A DNA stretch of 64,000 bases, taken from NCBI GenBank assembly GCA_021502835.1, contig JAKFGP010000051.1, forward strand, positions 124,001 to 188,000. The letters are read 5' to 3'. The translations under genes were made by a program, and so were the position numbers. This document shows, in pieces, positions 11,733 through 23,724 of this stretch. The notes beneath the pieces were generated by a model. It was not told where the DNA came from. It did no database searches and worked only from the letters and a program-made list of their open reading frames with translations. The stretch comes from Streptomyces thinghirensis. Lineage in GTDB: Bacteria > Actinomycetota > Actinomycetia > Streptomycetales > Streptomycetaceae. The stretch's first letter is position 1. Each line of letters opens with the position of its first letter.

Positions 11733-13511
11733 TCAGTCCTTGGTCGGATGCGGGGTGGAGCCGTAGGCCGTGAGGAAGCGGTCGCGGAAGGAGCTCATCT
11801 TCCACACCGGGGCGTCCTGGGCGGGCTCGAGGCCCTCCGTCCAGTTCCAGTCGGCGATCGCGTCGAGCACCTTCGGGTCCTTGGCGACGATCGAGACGGG
11901 GACGTCCCGGCTCGTCCTGTCGCCGGTCACGCGCGTGATCGGCTCGTGGTCGCCGAGGAATACCAGGACCGTGTCGTCGGTGCCGTAGCGCTCCAGCCAC
12001 TGGGTGAGGCTGGTGACCGAGTACTCGACCGACTTGCCGTACTCCTCCTTGGACCGCGCGGAGTCGGCGATGACGTCCGCCGCCTCCTCGCCCGACTCCT
12101 CGATGCCGTCGAAGACCGACCCGTCGCCGATCTCGTCCCAGCCGACCAGCTCCGGGATCGGCGCCCAGGGCTGGTGGCTGGAGGTCAGGATGATCTCCGC
12201 CATCAGCGGCCGGTCGCGCTCCCTGCCGTGCTCCAGGCGCTGGAAGGCCTCCAACGCGTACTGGTCCGGCATGGTCGACCAGCTGAACTTCGGCCCCCGG
12301 TAGCCGACGTCGAACGCGTCGTAGACCTTGTCGAGCCCGTACCACTCCGCCTCCGGCCAGGCCTTCTCACGCCCGGCATGACGCCGACCGTGTCCCACTC
12401 GCCGGTCTTCTCGAACGCCTTGGTGAGGGTGAGGTGGTCGCCGGCGGTGACGGTGCGGTAGCGCTGCTGGTTGTCGACCCACAGGCCCGACATGAAGGTG
12501 GAGTGGCCGAGCCAGCTGCTGCCCCCGTACGTCGCCGACGTCAGCCAGCCGCTCCGCGCCCGGTAGCCGGCCTCGGCCAGCGCCTTCGTGCTGGTGTCGA
12601 GCGTCCGGCCGACACCCGGTGCCATGACCGGGTCCTCGATGGCGCTGCGGCCGTAGCTCTCGATGAACGTGAAGATCACGTCCTTGCCGCGCAGGTCCGG
12701 CACCAGTTGCGCGCCGGGCGTGGCGCCGAAGCGGTCGGCCTTCGCCTCCTTCGCGAACGCCGCCTCGTCCCGCAGCGTGTCCACCACCCGGTGCGCCTGC
12801 GCCTCCAGCGCCCCGGAGGCGCTCCTGGTGGCCACCGGCACGCCGAAGGTCTGCACGCCCAGCGCCACGCACGTCATCCACACGGTGGCCGCCAGCAGCG
12901 CGCGCCCGGGCCGCCCGCTCCCGGTGCGCGGCGAGCAGCTCGCCGAGCCGGACCGCCGCCAGCGCCATGAGCACCAGCAGGACCAGGACCCCCACGACCG
13001 CGCCCACCGCGGCCCCGGTCGCCGCCGCCCCGCCCATCGAGTCCGCCACGTACGACCGGGCGTCGTCGAGCAGGCCCCAGTCCAGGACGACGTTGAAGCC
13101 CCGCCCCAGGTACTCGGTGAAGCCCATGTCGAGCAGGTTCAGCACGGTCAGCACACCGAGGCCGACGCCGAACAGCGCCGCCAGCACCAGCCGCGGCACC
13201 CGCGGCAGGCAGAGCAGCAGCACCGCCCCGATGACCGCCTCCGCCGGGATCCGGGCGAACCGGTTGGGCTCCAGGGCGACGAGGGTGTTCGGCAGGAGCA
13301 GTGCCCCGAGCACGAGAACGGCGGCGAGGACGGTCGTGGTCCGGCGGGCGGCTAGGGCGGCGCGCGGGTACCGGGCGCGCCAGGCGCGCCAGCGGGCCGG
13401 GCGGGTCAAGCGGGCCAGGCGGGCCTTGAGGGGCGGGAGCGCGGTGGGTTCGGGTGTGTCGGGGTCGTCGGCGGTCTGCGGTGGCCGGCGGAAATGCGTG
13501 GTGACAGGCAC
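11733..13511 (-). CDS. membrane sulfatase / LTA-synthase-like phosphotransferase (frameshifted)
   Basis: About 590 residues. Four or five N-terminal transmembrane helices (residues 60-230) are followed by an extracellular alkaline-phosphatase-superfamily domain. That domain has FTFIESYGR near its metal/nucleophile site, LTSSHQPW in the middle and FLGDHEPI as the late metal-binding motif. The topology fits LtaS-type and related cell-envelope enzymes. The usual nucleophile Thr or Ser/Cys of the ESxT or CxPxR type is not obvious, so the reaction is uncertain. GTG at 13511 gives VPVTTHFRRP behind GGAAGGACC. Two frame switches near 12920 and 12375. Confidence 0.78.
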   Translation of the reverse strand: MPVTTHFRRPPQTADDPDTPEPTALPPLKARLARLTRPARWRAWRARYPRAALAARRTTTVLAAVLVLGALLLPNTLVALEPNRFARIPAEAVIGAVLLLCLPRVPRLVLAALFGVGLGVLTVLNLLDMGFTEYLGRGFNVVLDWGLLDDARSYVADSMGGAAATGAAVGAVVGVLVLLVLMALAAVRLGELLAAHRERAARARAAGGHRVDDVRGAGRADLRRAGGHQERLRGAGGAGAPGGGHAAGRGGVREGGEGRPLRRHARRATGAGPARQGRDLHVHRELRPQRHRGPGHGTGCRPDARHQHEGAGRGRLPGAERLADVGDVRGQQLARPLHLHVGPVGRQPAALPHRHRRRPPHPHQGVREDRRVGHGRRHAGREKAWPEAEWYGLDKVYDAFDVGYRGPKFSWSTMPDQYALEAFQRLEHGRERDRPLMAEIILTSSHQPWAPIPELVGWDEIGDGSVFDGIEESGEEAADVIADSARSKEEYGKSVEYSVTSLTQWLERYGTDDTVLVFLGDHEPITRVTGDRTSRDVPVSIVAKDPKVLDAIADWNWTEGLEPAQDAPVWKMSSFRDRFLTAYGSTPHPTKD

Positions 13512-14004
13512 CCGGAGGTCCTTCCGTACGTAACCCGGTGGACGACGGGCCCGGCGAGGGGGCCGGGCCCGCCGTCCTGTCGTACGTTCGCCGGGAGCGG
13601 TGTGTTCATCCCGGGCCCGATCACGTCCGCATGGTGAAATCCGACGGCCTGTGGCAGCGTGATTCTCGCCACCTCCGATAGGGGTAGCGCTCAGATGAGC
13701 GGATCTTGAACGATTCCACTTCTCCAAGGTGTGGCACTGAGTGCCATAGCTTGATCGTTCATCGATCGAACTCAAACGTAGAGAACGGCGCTCGGATGAG
13801 CGATCGGTCGCACTTCCGGGAGTTCATTCGTTCAAGAAGTGAAAACACAACTGGTCGGTCGCTTGCCAAGCCTTGACTTTCGATCCGCTGGCGGACGAGT
13901 GGTTACAGGCGCATGACGCGCAAGTGGACGTACCCAGGTGCCTTTGATCTGGGTACATTCCTCGCCGTCAGGGCAGCCACCGCGTCCTCGAGGAGTCGAG
14001 ACCC
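13512..14004. other. 490-base intergenic region upstream of ppdk
   Basis: No convincing gene on either strand. The stretch 13680-13900 is notably richer in A and T than its surroundings. It contains several short related words (TTGAACGATT, TTCGTTCAAGAAGTG, ATCGTTCATCGATC) and a possible -35 TTGACT at about 13873, so it probably holds the divergent promoters of the sulfatase-like gene and ppdk. Confidence 0.5.
13930..13956. promoter_or_regulatory. perfect 8-base inverted repeat in the ppdk leader
   Basis: GTACCCAG (13930-13937) and CTGGGTAC (13949-13956) are perfect inverted repeats separated by 11 bases, 48 bases before the ppdk GTG. It could be an operator or an RNA hairpin in the 5' leader. 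I do not know a factor with this site. Confidence 0.5.
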
Positions 14005-16733
<2,729 letters not shown>

Positions 16734-16734
<1 letters not shown>

Positions 16735-16750
16735 GCCCCTGAAAGGGGCC
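16734..16750 (+). terminator. hairpin at the ppdk 3' end
   Basis: GGCCCCT and AGGGGCC form a perfect 7-bp stem with a 3-base loop starting at the last base of the ppdk stop codon. Confidence 0.6.
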
Positions 16751-16820
16751 CAGAGCCCCGGAGCCGCCGTTCGTCACCCGACCACCCTCACCGATCGGCG
16801 GCGGCTCCGGTTCACGGGAA

Positions 16821-16848
16821 GGGCGGCACCCTGTGCGGGGTGCCGCCC
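16821..16848 (+). terminator. second strong hairpin downstream of ppdk
   Basis: GGGCGGCACCC and GGGTGCCGCCC form a perfect 11-bp stem with a 6-base loop, followed by CTTGTGT. Together with the hairpin at 16734 it makes a tandem terminator between ppdk and the acyltransferase gene. Confidence 0.75.
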
Positions 16849-16989
16849 CTTGTGTCGTGCCGTGCCTGCGTGCCGTGCCTTTGTGACGTGTTCGATGGTG
16901 TGAATTCCTGTGCAATGAGCAGCAGCAAGCTGTCAGCGAAGTTTGAGCGCCCTGGCAGCGGACAGCGGCCCACACCGGAACGGTGGTTG

Positions 16990-18198
16990 GATGACCTCGA
17001 CGGATCACAGGAGACCGCCGGTACGACCGCCACGCGGGGCGGCGAGCAGGCATCCGGAGTGCCCAGTCCCCGGGCCGCCGCCGAGGCACGCGAGGTGCCA
17101 GGCCGGGCCTCCCGTCCCGCAGGGACCGGCTCGCGGCGCTCGACGGACTGCGGTTCCTGGCGGCCCTGGCCGTGGTCTTCTTCCACTTCGTCGGCCAGGC
17201 GCCCTCCACCATGCAGACCATCTGGGGCCGCCCCGTCGGTGACGTGTTCCCCGAGGCCCACGGCTACTTCGCGTTCGGCCGGCTCGGCGTCGAACTGTTC
17301 TTCCTGATCAGCGGTTTCGTCATCTGCATGAGCGCGTGGGGGCGCACCCCGCGCGACTTCTTCATCTCCCGGGTCACCCGGCTGTACCCGATGTACTGGG
17401 CGGCCATCGCGATCACCGCGTGCGTGATCTACTTTCGCGGACAACCCGTTCGGGCACCCGCACCCGCGCGTGCTGTTCGCCAACCTCACGATGCTGCAGA
17501 CGCCGCTCGGTGTGGAGCACCTCGACTCCGTCTACTGGACGCTCTGGCCCGAGCTGTGCTTCTACCTCACCTTCGCGGTCGTGGTGTGGAAGGGCCTGAC
17601 CTACCAGCGCGTGGTGATCTACTGCGGGCTGTGGACGGTCGCCGCGGTGCTGGCCCCCAGCGCCGACATCCGGCTGCTGACGCTGCTGGTCAACCCGCCG
17701 TCCGCCCCGTACTTCATCGCGGGCATGGCCTTCTACCTCATGTACCGCTACCGGCCGACGCCGCTGCTCTGGGGCATCGTCGCCATGTCGTGGCTGGTGG
17801 CGCTGCACTACCTGCTGACGCCCGACGGGGGCCGCCTCAACTGGGACTCCTGGGCGCCGGGGCGCGCCTGGCTGGTCCTGGTGATCACGTTCTTCTTCCT
17901 GCTGATCGCCGCCGTCGCCCTCGGCTGGACCAGCCGGATCCGCTGGCGCGGGCTGACCGTCGCGGGCACGCTGACCTTCCCAGCTGTACCTGCTGCACGA
18001 CGCCATCGGCGTGAACGTCCCTGCACCGCTTCGGCGACCGCGCCGACCCCTGGGTCATGGTAGGGCTCACGGTGGCCGGCCTGGTCGCGCTGTCGGTACG
18101 TCGTGCAGCGGTTCGTCGAGCGCCCCGTGGCGCGGGCCGCACGGCGCTGGCTGAGCAGCGCCGCGTTCAGCCTGAAGCCGCCGGCGCCCCGCCGCTGA
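16990..18198 (+). CDS. membrane acyltransferase, acyltransferase-3 family (frameshifted)
   Basis: Integral membrane protein of about 400 residues that transfers acyl groups to an envelope or secreted substrate. It opens with a basic cytoplasmic leader. DGLRFLAALAVVFFHF follows, containing the family's catalytic His. Next come GVELFFLISGFVICMS and FFISRVTRLYPMYW, then further helices to the C-terminal FVERPVARAARRWL. Frame switches are needed near 17110-17140, 17440, 17985 and 18030-18100. The start is uncertain: ATG 16990 (MTSTDHRR) or ATG 16915 (MSSSKLSA) could serve, because the first 40 codons lie in a different frame from the first helix. Confidence 0.82.
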
Positions 18199-18259
18199 GC
18201 GGACGGGGACACCGGCGGACGGGCCACCAGGAACGGGCCACCGGCGGCCGTGGGCGCCG

Positions 18260-18728
18260 TCAGCCGGCGCCCGTCGCTCCGGCGCCGCCGCGCGGCCAGC
18301 AGCAGTCCGCCGCCGGCGAGGACGACGGCCGCGCCGCCCGCCGCGATGTACGGCGTGGTGTCGTCGCCGCCGGTCTCGGCCAGGTCGGTGCCCTGCTGCC
18401 CGGTGGCCTCCTCCGCGCCGGCGTCGCCGCTCCCGGAGTTCTCGTCCCTTCCCGGAGTCCCCGGAGCCGGCCCCGTCGTCGGTGTCCTTGTCGCCGGCGG
18501 GCACGAAGTCGGCGGGCGGCTGGTCGCAGCCGACGCCGTCCTTGTCGCGGTCCAGGTGCGCGCCGTAGTGCTCCGTCACCCTCCTTGATGTTGGAGTAAC
18601 CGGCGTCGTACGCCTCGGTGCAGTTCTCGAAGGGGTGGGTGCCTTCGTGCGCCTGGGTGGCGGTCGGCAGGGGCGGCGAGGGCGGCGCGGCGACGGCCAC
18701 CGGCGACGGGCTGCAGGAGCAGGTTCAT
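18260..18728 (-). CDS. secreted Excalibur-domain protein with LAxTG sorting signal (frameshifted)
   Basis: Small wall-anchored protein of about 155 residues. After the signal peptide it has an Excalibur calcium-binding motif ending DRDKDGVGCD. An acidic Gly/Asp-rich linker follows, and then a C-terminal sorting signal: LAETGGDD, a hydrophobic segment (IAAGGAAVVLAGGGLLLAA) and RRRR. LAxTG is the motif used by Streptomyces class E sortases. Three frame switches are needed (about 18690, 18575, 18440) and probably one near the stop. Start at 18728 is the best available ATG. Confidence 0.75.
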
Positions 18729-18914
18729 CAGAGTCCCGGGAATGGTGTGGATGGGCGGATATGAAGGTGACGAACGTATTGAGGTGCAGTAGATGTGGTG
18801 GCGATACTGAAGGACTCGTGATGCAGGCACGTGACGTGACCGGACGGTAGCTCTCCGCTCCGGGCGCCAGGGGGCGCGTACGGTGAGTCTGGTCCGACCA
18901 GGGAAGGGCCGTGG

Positions 18915-19890
18915 ATGACCGGCTGGAACGTGGGCGACATGCCCGGCCTGGACCGGGCGCGTCGCCGTCCGTCTACCGGCGCCAGCAGCGGCCTCGGCTA
19001 CGTCGTGGCCCGGGAACTGGCGCGCGCGGGCGGGCGAGCGTGGTCCTCGCCTGCCGCAGCGAGCGGCGGGGGAGCGAGGCCGTGGAGCGCCTCGTCGGCG
19101 AGGTGCCGGACGCCGCCGTGGAACTGCCGCGGCTGGACCTCAAGGGACCTGGCCTCGGTCGGGAGTTCGCCGTGCGGGCTGCCGTACGGCCGGGTCGATC
19201 TCCTCGTCAACAACGCCGGGGTGATGGCGCTGCCCTACGGAACGACGACGGACGGCTTCGAGACCCAGTTCGGCGTCAACCACCTGGGCCACTTCGCCCT
19301 CACCGGGCTGCTGCTGCCGACCCTGCTCGCCACGCCGGGCGCGCGGATCGTGACCGTCTCCAGCTTCCTGCGCGCGCTGGCCAACATCGATCCGCGTGAC
19401 CTCAACGGCAACGCTACGGCGGTACGGGGCGCTGGACCGCCTACGCCCGTTCCAAGTCCCGCCAACCTGCTCTTCACCCACGAACTGGCGCGGCGGCTCG
19501 CGGCACGGGACGGCGCTTCGGACGTGCGTGCGATCGCCGCCCCACCGGGGATACGCGGAGACCAACCTCCGCCATACCGCCGGTCCCCGGGCGAGGCGCC
19601 GGCTCGCCGAGCGGCTGGGGTGCTCTCGCCACGGGTCATCGCCCAGCCCGCCGAGGCAGGCGCGCGCGCCGTCCCTTACGCGGCGACCGCGCCCGGCCCC
19701 TCCGACTCCTTCACCGGCCCCTCCTTCGCGATGTGGCGCCAGGACGCCCGCACCGTCCTGGCGGGCGCCCTGGACCACCGACGACGCGATGGGGGAGCGG
19801 CTGTGGGCCGCCTCCGAGCGGCTCACGGGCGTCACCTACGAGGCGCTGGGCGCCTGGTGCGCCGCGGCCACCGCGACGGCGACCGGGCCG
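18915..19890 (+). CDS. short-chain dehydrogenase, retinol-dehydrogenase-like (frameshifted)
   Basis: NAD(P)-dependent oxidoreductase of about 310 residues. The nucleotide-binding TGASSGLGYVVARELARAG is near the N-terminus, LLVNNAGVMALPYG in the centre and NHLGHFALTGLLLP after it. The usual YxxxK is degraded by indels between 19420 and 19470 (the expected Tyr-Ser-x-Ser-Lys stretch reads YARSKS in another frame). The C-terminal LWAASERLTG is in a third frame. The exact stop could not be found, so the end given is approximate. Substrate unknown. Confidence 0.7.
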
Positions 19891-19901
19891 CGCTGGCGAG
19901 G

Positions 19902-21071
19902 CTACGCCCGGAACGGCCCGCGCACCTCGTACGTGATCCGCGGAGGAGCTGCCGCTCGTGCCCCGCTGGCTGAAGAAGTACAGCCGCGTGCCGTCGGGCG
20001 AGAACGCCAGGCCCGTGATCTCCGAGCGGACTGGCCGTCGATGCGCAGGAAGGGGCGGTACGTCGCTCGGCGTGATCACGCAGATCTCCATGTTGCCGCC
20101 CGTCCTCGGCCACGAGCAGGTCGCCGGAGGAGCTGCCGGTGACGTTGTCCACGCCGGTCAGCAGGGGCCGTGCCGGACGTCGCCAGCGAGTCGTCGTAGG
20201 CCAGTTCGACGGTCTGGGCGGCCGCGTTGGCACTGCCAGACGCGGTTGTCGCCCTGGTGGTGAACCAGCGGTGTCGTCCGCGTAGTAGCAGCCCTCGCCG
20301 CCGTTGAACGCTTGGCGCCGGAGACCTGGCGGCGGGGTGGCCGTGGCGCCGGACGGGTCGGGCACCCTCGCCCAGGTCACCGGCCCGCTGGTGGACGAGC
20401 CCGCGACCAGCACCTCCAGCGTGCCGGACGACAGGTCGCCCCAGGTCGTCGGGCGGAAGCGGTAGAAGCAGCCGTCGCTGACGTCCTCCGTCAGGTACAC
20501 GACCTCGCGCACCGGGTCGGCCGCCGCCGCCTCGTGCTTGAAGCGGCCCATGGCGTCCCGCCGCACCGGCGGCCTTCACGCCCCACGGGTCGGTCTCGTA
20601 GACGTAACCCCGGTCCACCTCCTCGCAGGACAGCCAGGTGTTCCACGGGGTCCGGCCGCCCGCGCAGTTCTGCCGGGTGCCGGACAGGACGCGGTACGCC
20701 GACGTGACCGCCCCGGCGGACGAGAACCGCACCGCGCTCGCGCCGCCGGAGGGGTTGGATCTCCGAGTTGGAGACGTAGATCCAGCCGGCTCCGTCCGCG
20801 TAACAGGCGCCGCCGTCCGGCGCGTTGTGCCAGGTGTACGAGGTGCCCGCGACCTTCTGGCCGGAGCGGGCGATCACCCTGCTGGTAAAGCCGGCGGGCA
20901 GCCTGATGCCGTTGGCGTCGGCGCGCCGAGCGCCCCGTACGGGCCGCTGCCGGGCTGGGCGGGCGCGGCGTACGCGGCACCGCGCCACAGGGTTCCGCCG
21001 AGGACGGCCGAGCCGCCGACGATGGCCGTGCGCAGGAGGGTACGACGTTCCACTGCTGCCTCCGGGGTCAT
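19902..21071 (-). CDS. Tat-exported PhoX-family phosphatase (frameshifted)
   Basis: Secreted DUF839/PhoX-type protein of about 385 residues. The N-terminus MTPEAAVERRTLLRTAIVGG is a twin-arginine signal. Later motifs include YTWHNAPDGGACY, NCAGGRTPWNTWLSCEE and GCFYRFRP, typical of the beta-propeller of PhoX enzymes, which bind calcium and iron. EITGLAFSPDGTRLYFFSQRG is near the end. Reading the last codons in the corrected frame gives ITYEVRGPFRA and a TAG at 19902. Five or more frame switches. Likely role is release of phosphate from organic esters outside the membrane. Confidence 0.82.
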
Positions 21072-21176
21072 GACCGGCCCGCCGCCGGACGGCGGCGGGG
21101 CGTCGGCTACGGACCCTAGGGGCAGCTCGGTTGACAGTCCATGGACAATCCGTGACGGCTGGGCGGCGCGCCCCTC

Positions 21177-22121
21177 TCAGCGGTCCACCGCCACCGCCGT
21201 GAACGTCGTCTCCGGCGTCTGCGGGCTGGTGGAAGCGCGTTGACGAGGTAGAGGCGGTCGCCGAAACGGGCGGCGGTGGCGGGGACGTCGAAGCGGGGGT
21301 CGGTGATCGTGCGGCGCAGGGTCGCCCTGCCCGCCCTCGCGTCCAGGTCCCACACGCTGACCAGGTTGAGCCGGTTCTGTACGACGTACAGCGTGCGGCC
21401 GACGCGGACCAGGCCGTCGCCGTGGACGACGTCGTCCGCGCCGACCAGGGTGATCCGGGTGGCACGGCCGGTCCGGAGGCTTACGCGGTACAGCTCGCCC
21501 GCCGTCATCCTGACGACGATCAGTCCGCGGCCGTCGGGGGGTGGAGACGACGCCGTTGGCGTTGATGACGTCCGGCGTCTGCTCCCAGTCGCCGGTCAGC
21601 GGGAGGGCGCGCCGCCGCGCCGACCGCGCCGGGACGCCGTACAGGACGGGCCCGTACGAATCGGTGAACCAGGCGCGGTCGCCGAGCAGGACCACGTCGT
21701 TGACGAAGTGGCCGGTCGCTCCGGTGAGTCGGTGGGTGCGCAGCAACTCGCCGGTACGTGAGTCGATGATCCGCGCGGTTCCGCCGCCGCCCCCGGCGAT
21801 GTACAGCAGGCCGTCGTGGTCCAGCTTCAGGCCGATGGCGGCGAGGCCCGTGCCGCCCTCGTGGACGACGCGGCCCTCGCCGGTGCGCAGGTCGGTGCGG
21901 TAGACGGCGCCGTCGGCGCGCGAACCCATGTAGGCGTAGGGCCCGCGCCCGATGGTGATGCCCTCGGGCAGCCAGCCGTCGGGCAGCGGGAACTGGTCGG
22001 CCGGGTGGCCCTGGTGGCGGCGGCCTACGGCCGAGCCGGCGCCGGCGGCCACCGCCAACGCCGCGCCGGCGGCACCGCCGAGCACCGCGCGCCGGGACGG
22101 CCGGGGGTCGTTACGAGTCAT
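21177..22121 (-). CDS. Tat-exported SMP-30-like beta-propeller protein (frameshifted)
   Basis: Secreted protein of about 315 residues. The signal SRRAVLGGAAGAALAVAAG is of the Tat type. The body is a series of propeller blades with repeated phrases such as VYRTDLRTGEGRVVHEG, LYRVSLRTGRATRITL and LYVVQNRLNLVSVWDLD, as in SMP-30/gluconolactonase-like proteins. No catalytic metal ligands could be assigned, so enzyme activity is open. Frame switches near 21540 and 21235. It lies on the same strand as the PhoX-like gene, 106 bases upstream of it. Confidence 0.75.
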   Translation of the reverse strand: MTRNDPRPSRRAVLGGAAGAALAVAAGAGSAVGRRHQGHPADQFPLPDGWLPEGITIGRGPYAYMGSRADGAVYRTDLRTGEGRVVHEGGTGLAAIGLKLDHDGLLYIAGGGGGTARIIDSRTGELLRTHRLTGATGHFVNDVVLLGDRAWFTDSYGPVLYGVPARSARRRALPLTGDWEQTPDVINANGVVSTPRRPRTDRRQDDGGRAVPRKPPDRPCHPDHPGRRGRRRPRRRPGPRRPHAVRRTEPAQPGQRVGPGREGGQGDPAPHDHRPPLRRPRHRRPFRRPPLPRQRASTSPQTPETTFTAVAVDR

Positions 22122-22243
22122 GCCGGGCCTCCGTAGGAGAAGGGCGTGGGACTCGATGTAGCCGACGGCCGAGGCGATTTCGAGGCGCCGGCCGGGTTTG
22201 GCAGGAAACCGACAGCCGCCCCGGGAGAGGCCGGGGGGGAACG

Positions 22244-23011
22244 TCAGGCCGTCTGCCCGCCGTCCACCACCAGGTCGGTGCCCACCACCGCCGCGTCGTC
22301 CGACGCCAGGTAGCAGCACCGCCGCCGCGACCTCCGCCACCGCCGAGACCCGGCCGAGCGGCGTCTCGCTCCGCATCCGCTCCGCCCGCCCCGCCTCCGT
22401 CTCGCCGGGCCGCAGGGGACATGGAGGTCGCCGTGGCGCCCGGGCTGACGGCGTTGATACGGACCCCCTCCCCGATGTGGTCCAGGGCGGCGCCCCGCGT
22501 GAGCGCCGAGACGGCCGCCTTGGTGGCCGCGTAGGCGGTGGCGCCCGGGCTGCGCTTGTGCGCACCGAAGGTGGAGGCGATGTTCACGATCGCGCCGCCG
22601 CCCGGCTGGGTGCGCATCCGGCGGACCTGCGCCTGGAGGGCGAGGAAGACGCCGGTGACGTTGATGTCGAGTTGCGTGTGCCAGTCCTCCTCGGGCAGAT
22701 CGGCCACGGCGACTCCGCCGCGGAAGACGCCCGCGTTGTTGACGGCCACGTCGAGGGAGCCGAAGTGATCGACGGCGGCGTCCACGACGCCCCGTACGTC
22801 GGCGGCACGGGAGATGTCGGCGGTGACGGCGAGCGCCTTGCCGCCCGCCGCCTCGATCAGGGGCCACCGTCTCGTCGAGCGGCTTCCGTCCGCGCCCGGT
22901 GACGACGACGTGCGCGCCCTCGGCGGCGAGGGCCAGGGCGACGGCCCGTCCGATGCCGGAGCCCGCCCCGGTGACGAGGGCGGTCCTGTCGGTGAAGCGC
23001 TGGGTGGTCAT
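22244..23011 (-). CDS. SDR-family oxidoreductase under TetR control (frameshifted)
   Basis: Classical short-chain dehydrogenase of about 255 residues. It has the cofactor motif TGAGSGIGRAVALALAAEG, VNNAGVF, the catalytic Ser in IVNIASTFG, YAATK with the Tyr/Lys pair, and a C-terminal LASDDAAVVGTDLVVDGGQ. Frame switches near 22860, 22420 and 22310. Start ATG 23011 follows GGGAGATTC. It lies 78 bases downstream of the TetR gene on the same strand, and its promoter holds the same 16-base motif as the TetR promoter. Substrate unknown. Confidence 0.88.
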   Translation of the reverse strand: MTTQRFTDRTALVTGAGSGIGRAVALALAAEGAHVVVTGRGRKPLDETVAPDRGGGRQGARRHRRHLPCRRRTGRRGRRRRSLRLPRRGRQQRGRLPRRSRRGRSARGGLAHATRHQRHRRLPRPPGAGPPDAHPAGRRRDREHRLHLRCAQAQPGRHRLRGHQGGRLGAHAGRRPGPHRGGGPYQRRQPGRHGDLHVPCGPARRRRGGRSGCGARRRSAGSRRWRRSRRRCCYLASDDAAVVGTDLVVDGGQTA

Positions 23012-23026
23012 GAATCTCCCCTTTTT

Positions 23027-23042
23027 CTTGACCGATCGTTTC
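23027..23042. promoter_or_regulatory. putative TetR operator at the SDR gene
   Basis: Minus-strand GAAACGATCGGTCAAG contains the near-palindrome ACGATCGGT and lies 16-31 bases upstream of the SDR start. It matches 14 of 16 positions of the sequence in front of the adjacent TetR gene (23698-23713), which lies in the opposite orientation. Confidence 0.6.
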
Positions 23043-23088
23043 ATTATGAGGTCAGCGAAACACCCCTCCGGAGAGGGGGGTCGGTGCC

Positions 23089-23675
23089 TCAGTCGAGCAG
23101 CGCGAGCGCCTGTTCCGCCGCGTCCCGCACCCGGGCCGGGTCCGGCGACGCCTTCCCGACCACCCGCAGCCCCTGGAGCAGTACCAGCAGCATGCGGGCG
23201 AGGGTCAGCGGGTCGCGGTCGGCGGGCAGTTCACCCCTGGGCGCGGGCCCGGACCAGTGTCGAGTGCAGCACGGTTTCGAGCTGGTCCCAGTTGCGCTCG
23301 ACCCGCCGCGCGGCGACCGGGTCGTGCGGGGCCAGCTCGGCCGCGGTGTTCGTGACGAAGCAGCCGCGTTCCCGCAGTTCCTCGGCGGCCGCCTCGGCGG
23401 CGTAACGGCGCACCAGGGACCGTACGCCCGGCAGGGCCGGGCCCGGCCGGGCGAGTTCCTCCAGCAGTTCCGGGAGCAGTCCCCGCTCGTAGCGTTCCAG
23501 CGCCTTCAGGTACAGCTCGTGCTTGTTGCCGAAGGTCGCGTAGATGCTGGCGCGCCCGATGCCGAGATGCTCGACGAGGTCGGACATCGACGTCGCCCTC
23601 GTAGCCGCGCCGCCAGAACAGCTCCAGGGCTGCCCGCAGCGCGGCATCCGGATCGAACTCCTTGGTCCTGGCCAC
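23089..23675 (-). CDS. TetR-family repressor (frameshifted)
   Basis: About 195 residues. The N-terminal helix-turn-helix reads ALELFWRRGYEG then SDLVEHLGIGRASIYATFGN, the usual TetR DNA-binding unit. The C-terminal ligand domain contains RGCFVTNTAAELAPHDP, as in AcrR/YcdC-like members. GTG 23675 gives MARTKEFDP. Frame switches near 23595 and 23235. Likely represses itself and the downstream SDR gene through the paired motif. Confidence 0.85.
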
Positions 23676-23697
23676 GCGTCGCAGCTTAGACCTATCT

Positions 23698-23713
23698 GAA
23701 ACGACCAGTCAAG
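23698..23713. promoter_or_regulatory. putative TetR operator at its own gene
   Basis: Plus-strand GAAACGACCAGTCAAG lies 23-38 bases upstream of the TetR start and is a 14/16 match to the motif before the SDR gene. Confidence 0.55.
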
Positions 23714-23724
23714 GAATTCTGGTC

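Noticed and set aside
19733..20263. Plus-strand frames overlapping the PhoX-like gene
   Set aside because: They continue the SDR frame past its likely end into the antisense of the PhoX gene; the minus strand gives a clean conserved end (VRGPFRA) at 19902.
22134..22243. Possible regulatory RNA between the propeller and SDR genes
   Set aside because: Only a short GC-rich gap, with no stable hairpin or conserved box that I could see.
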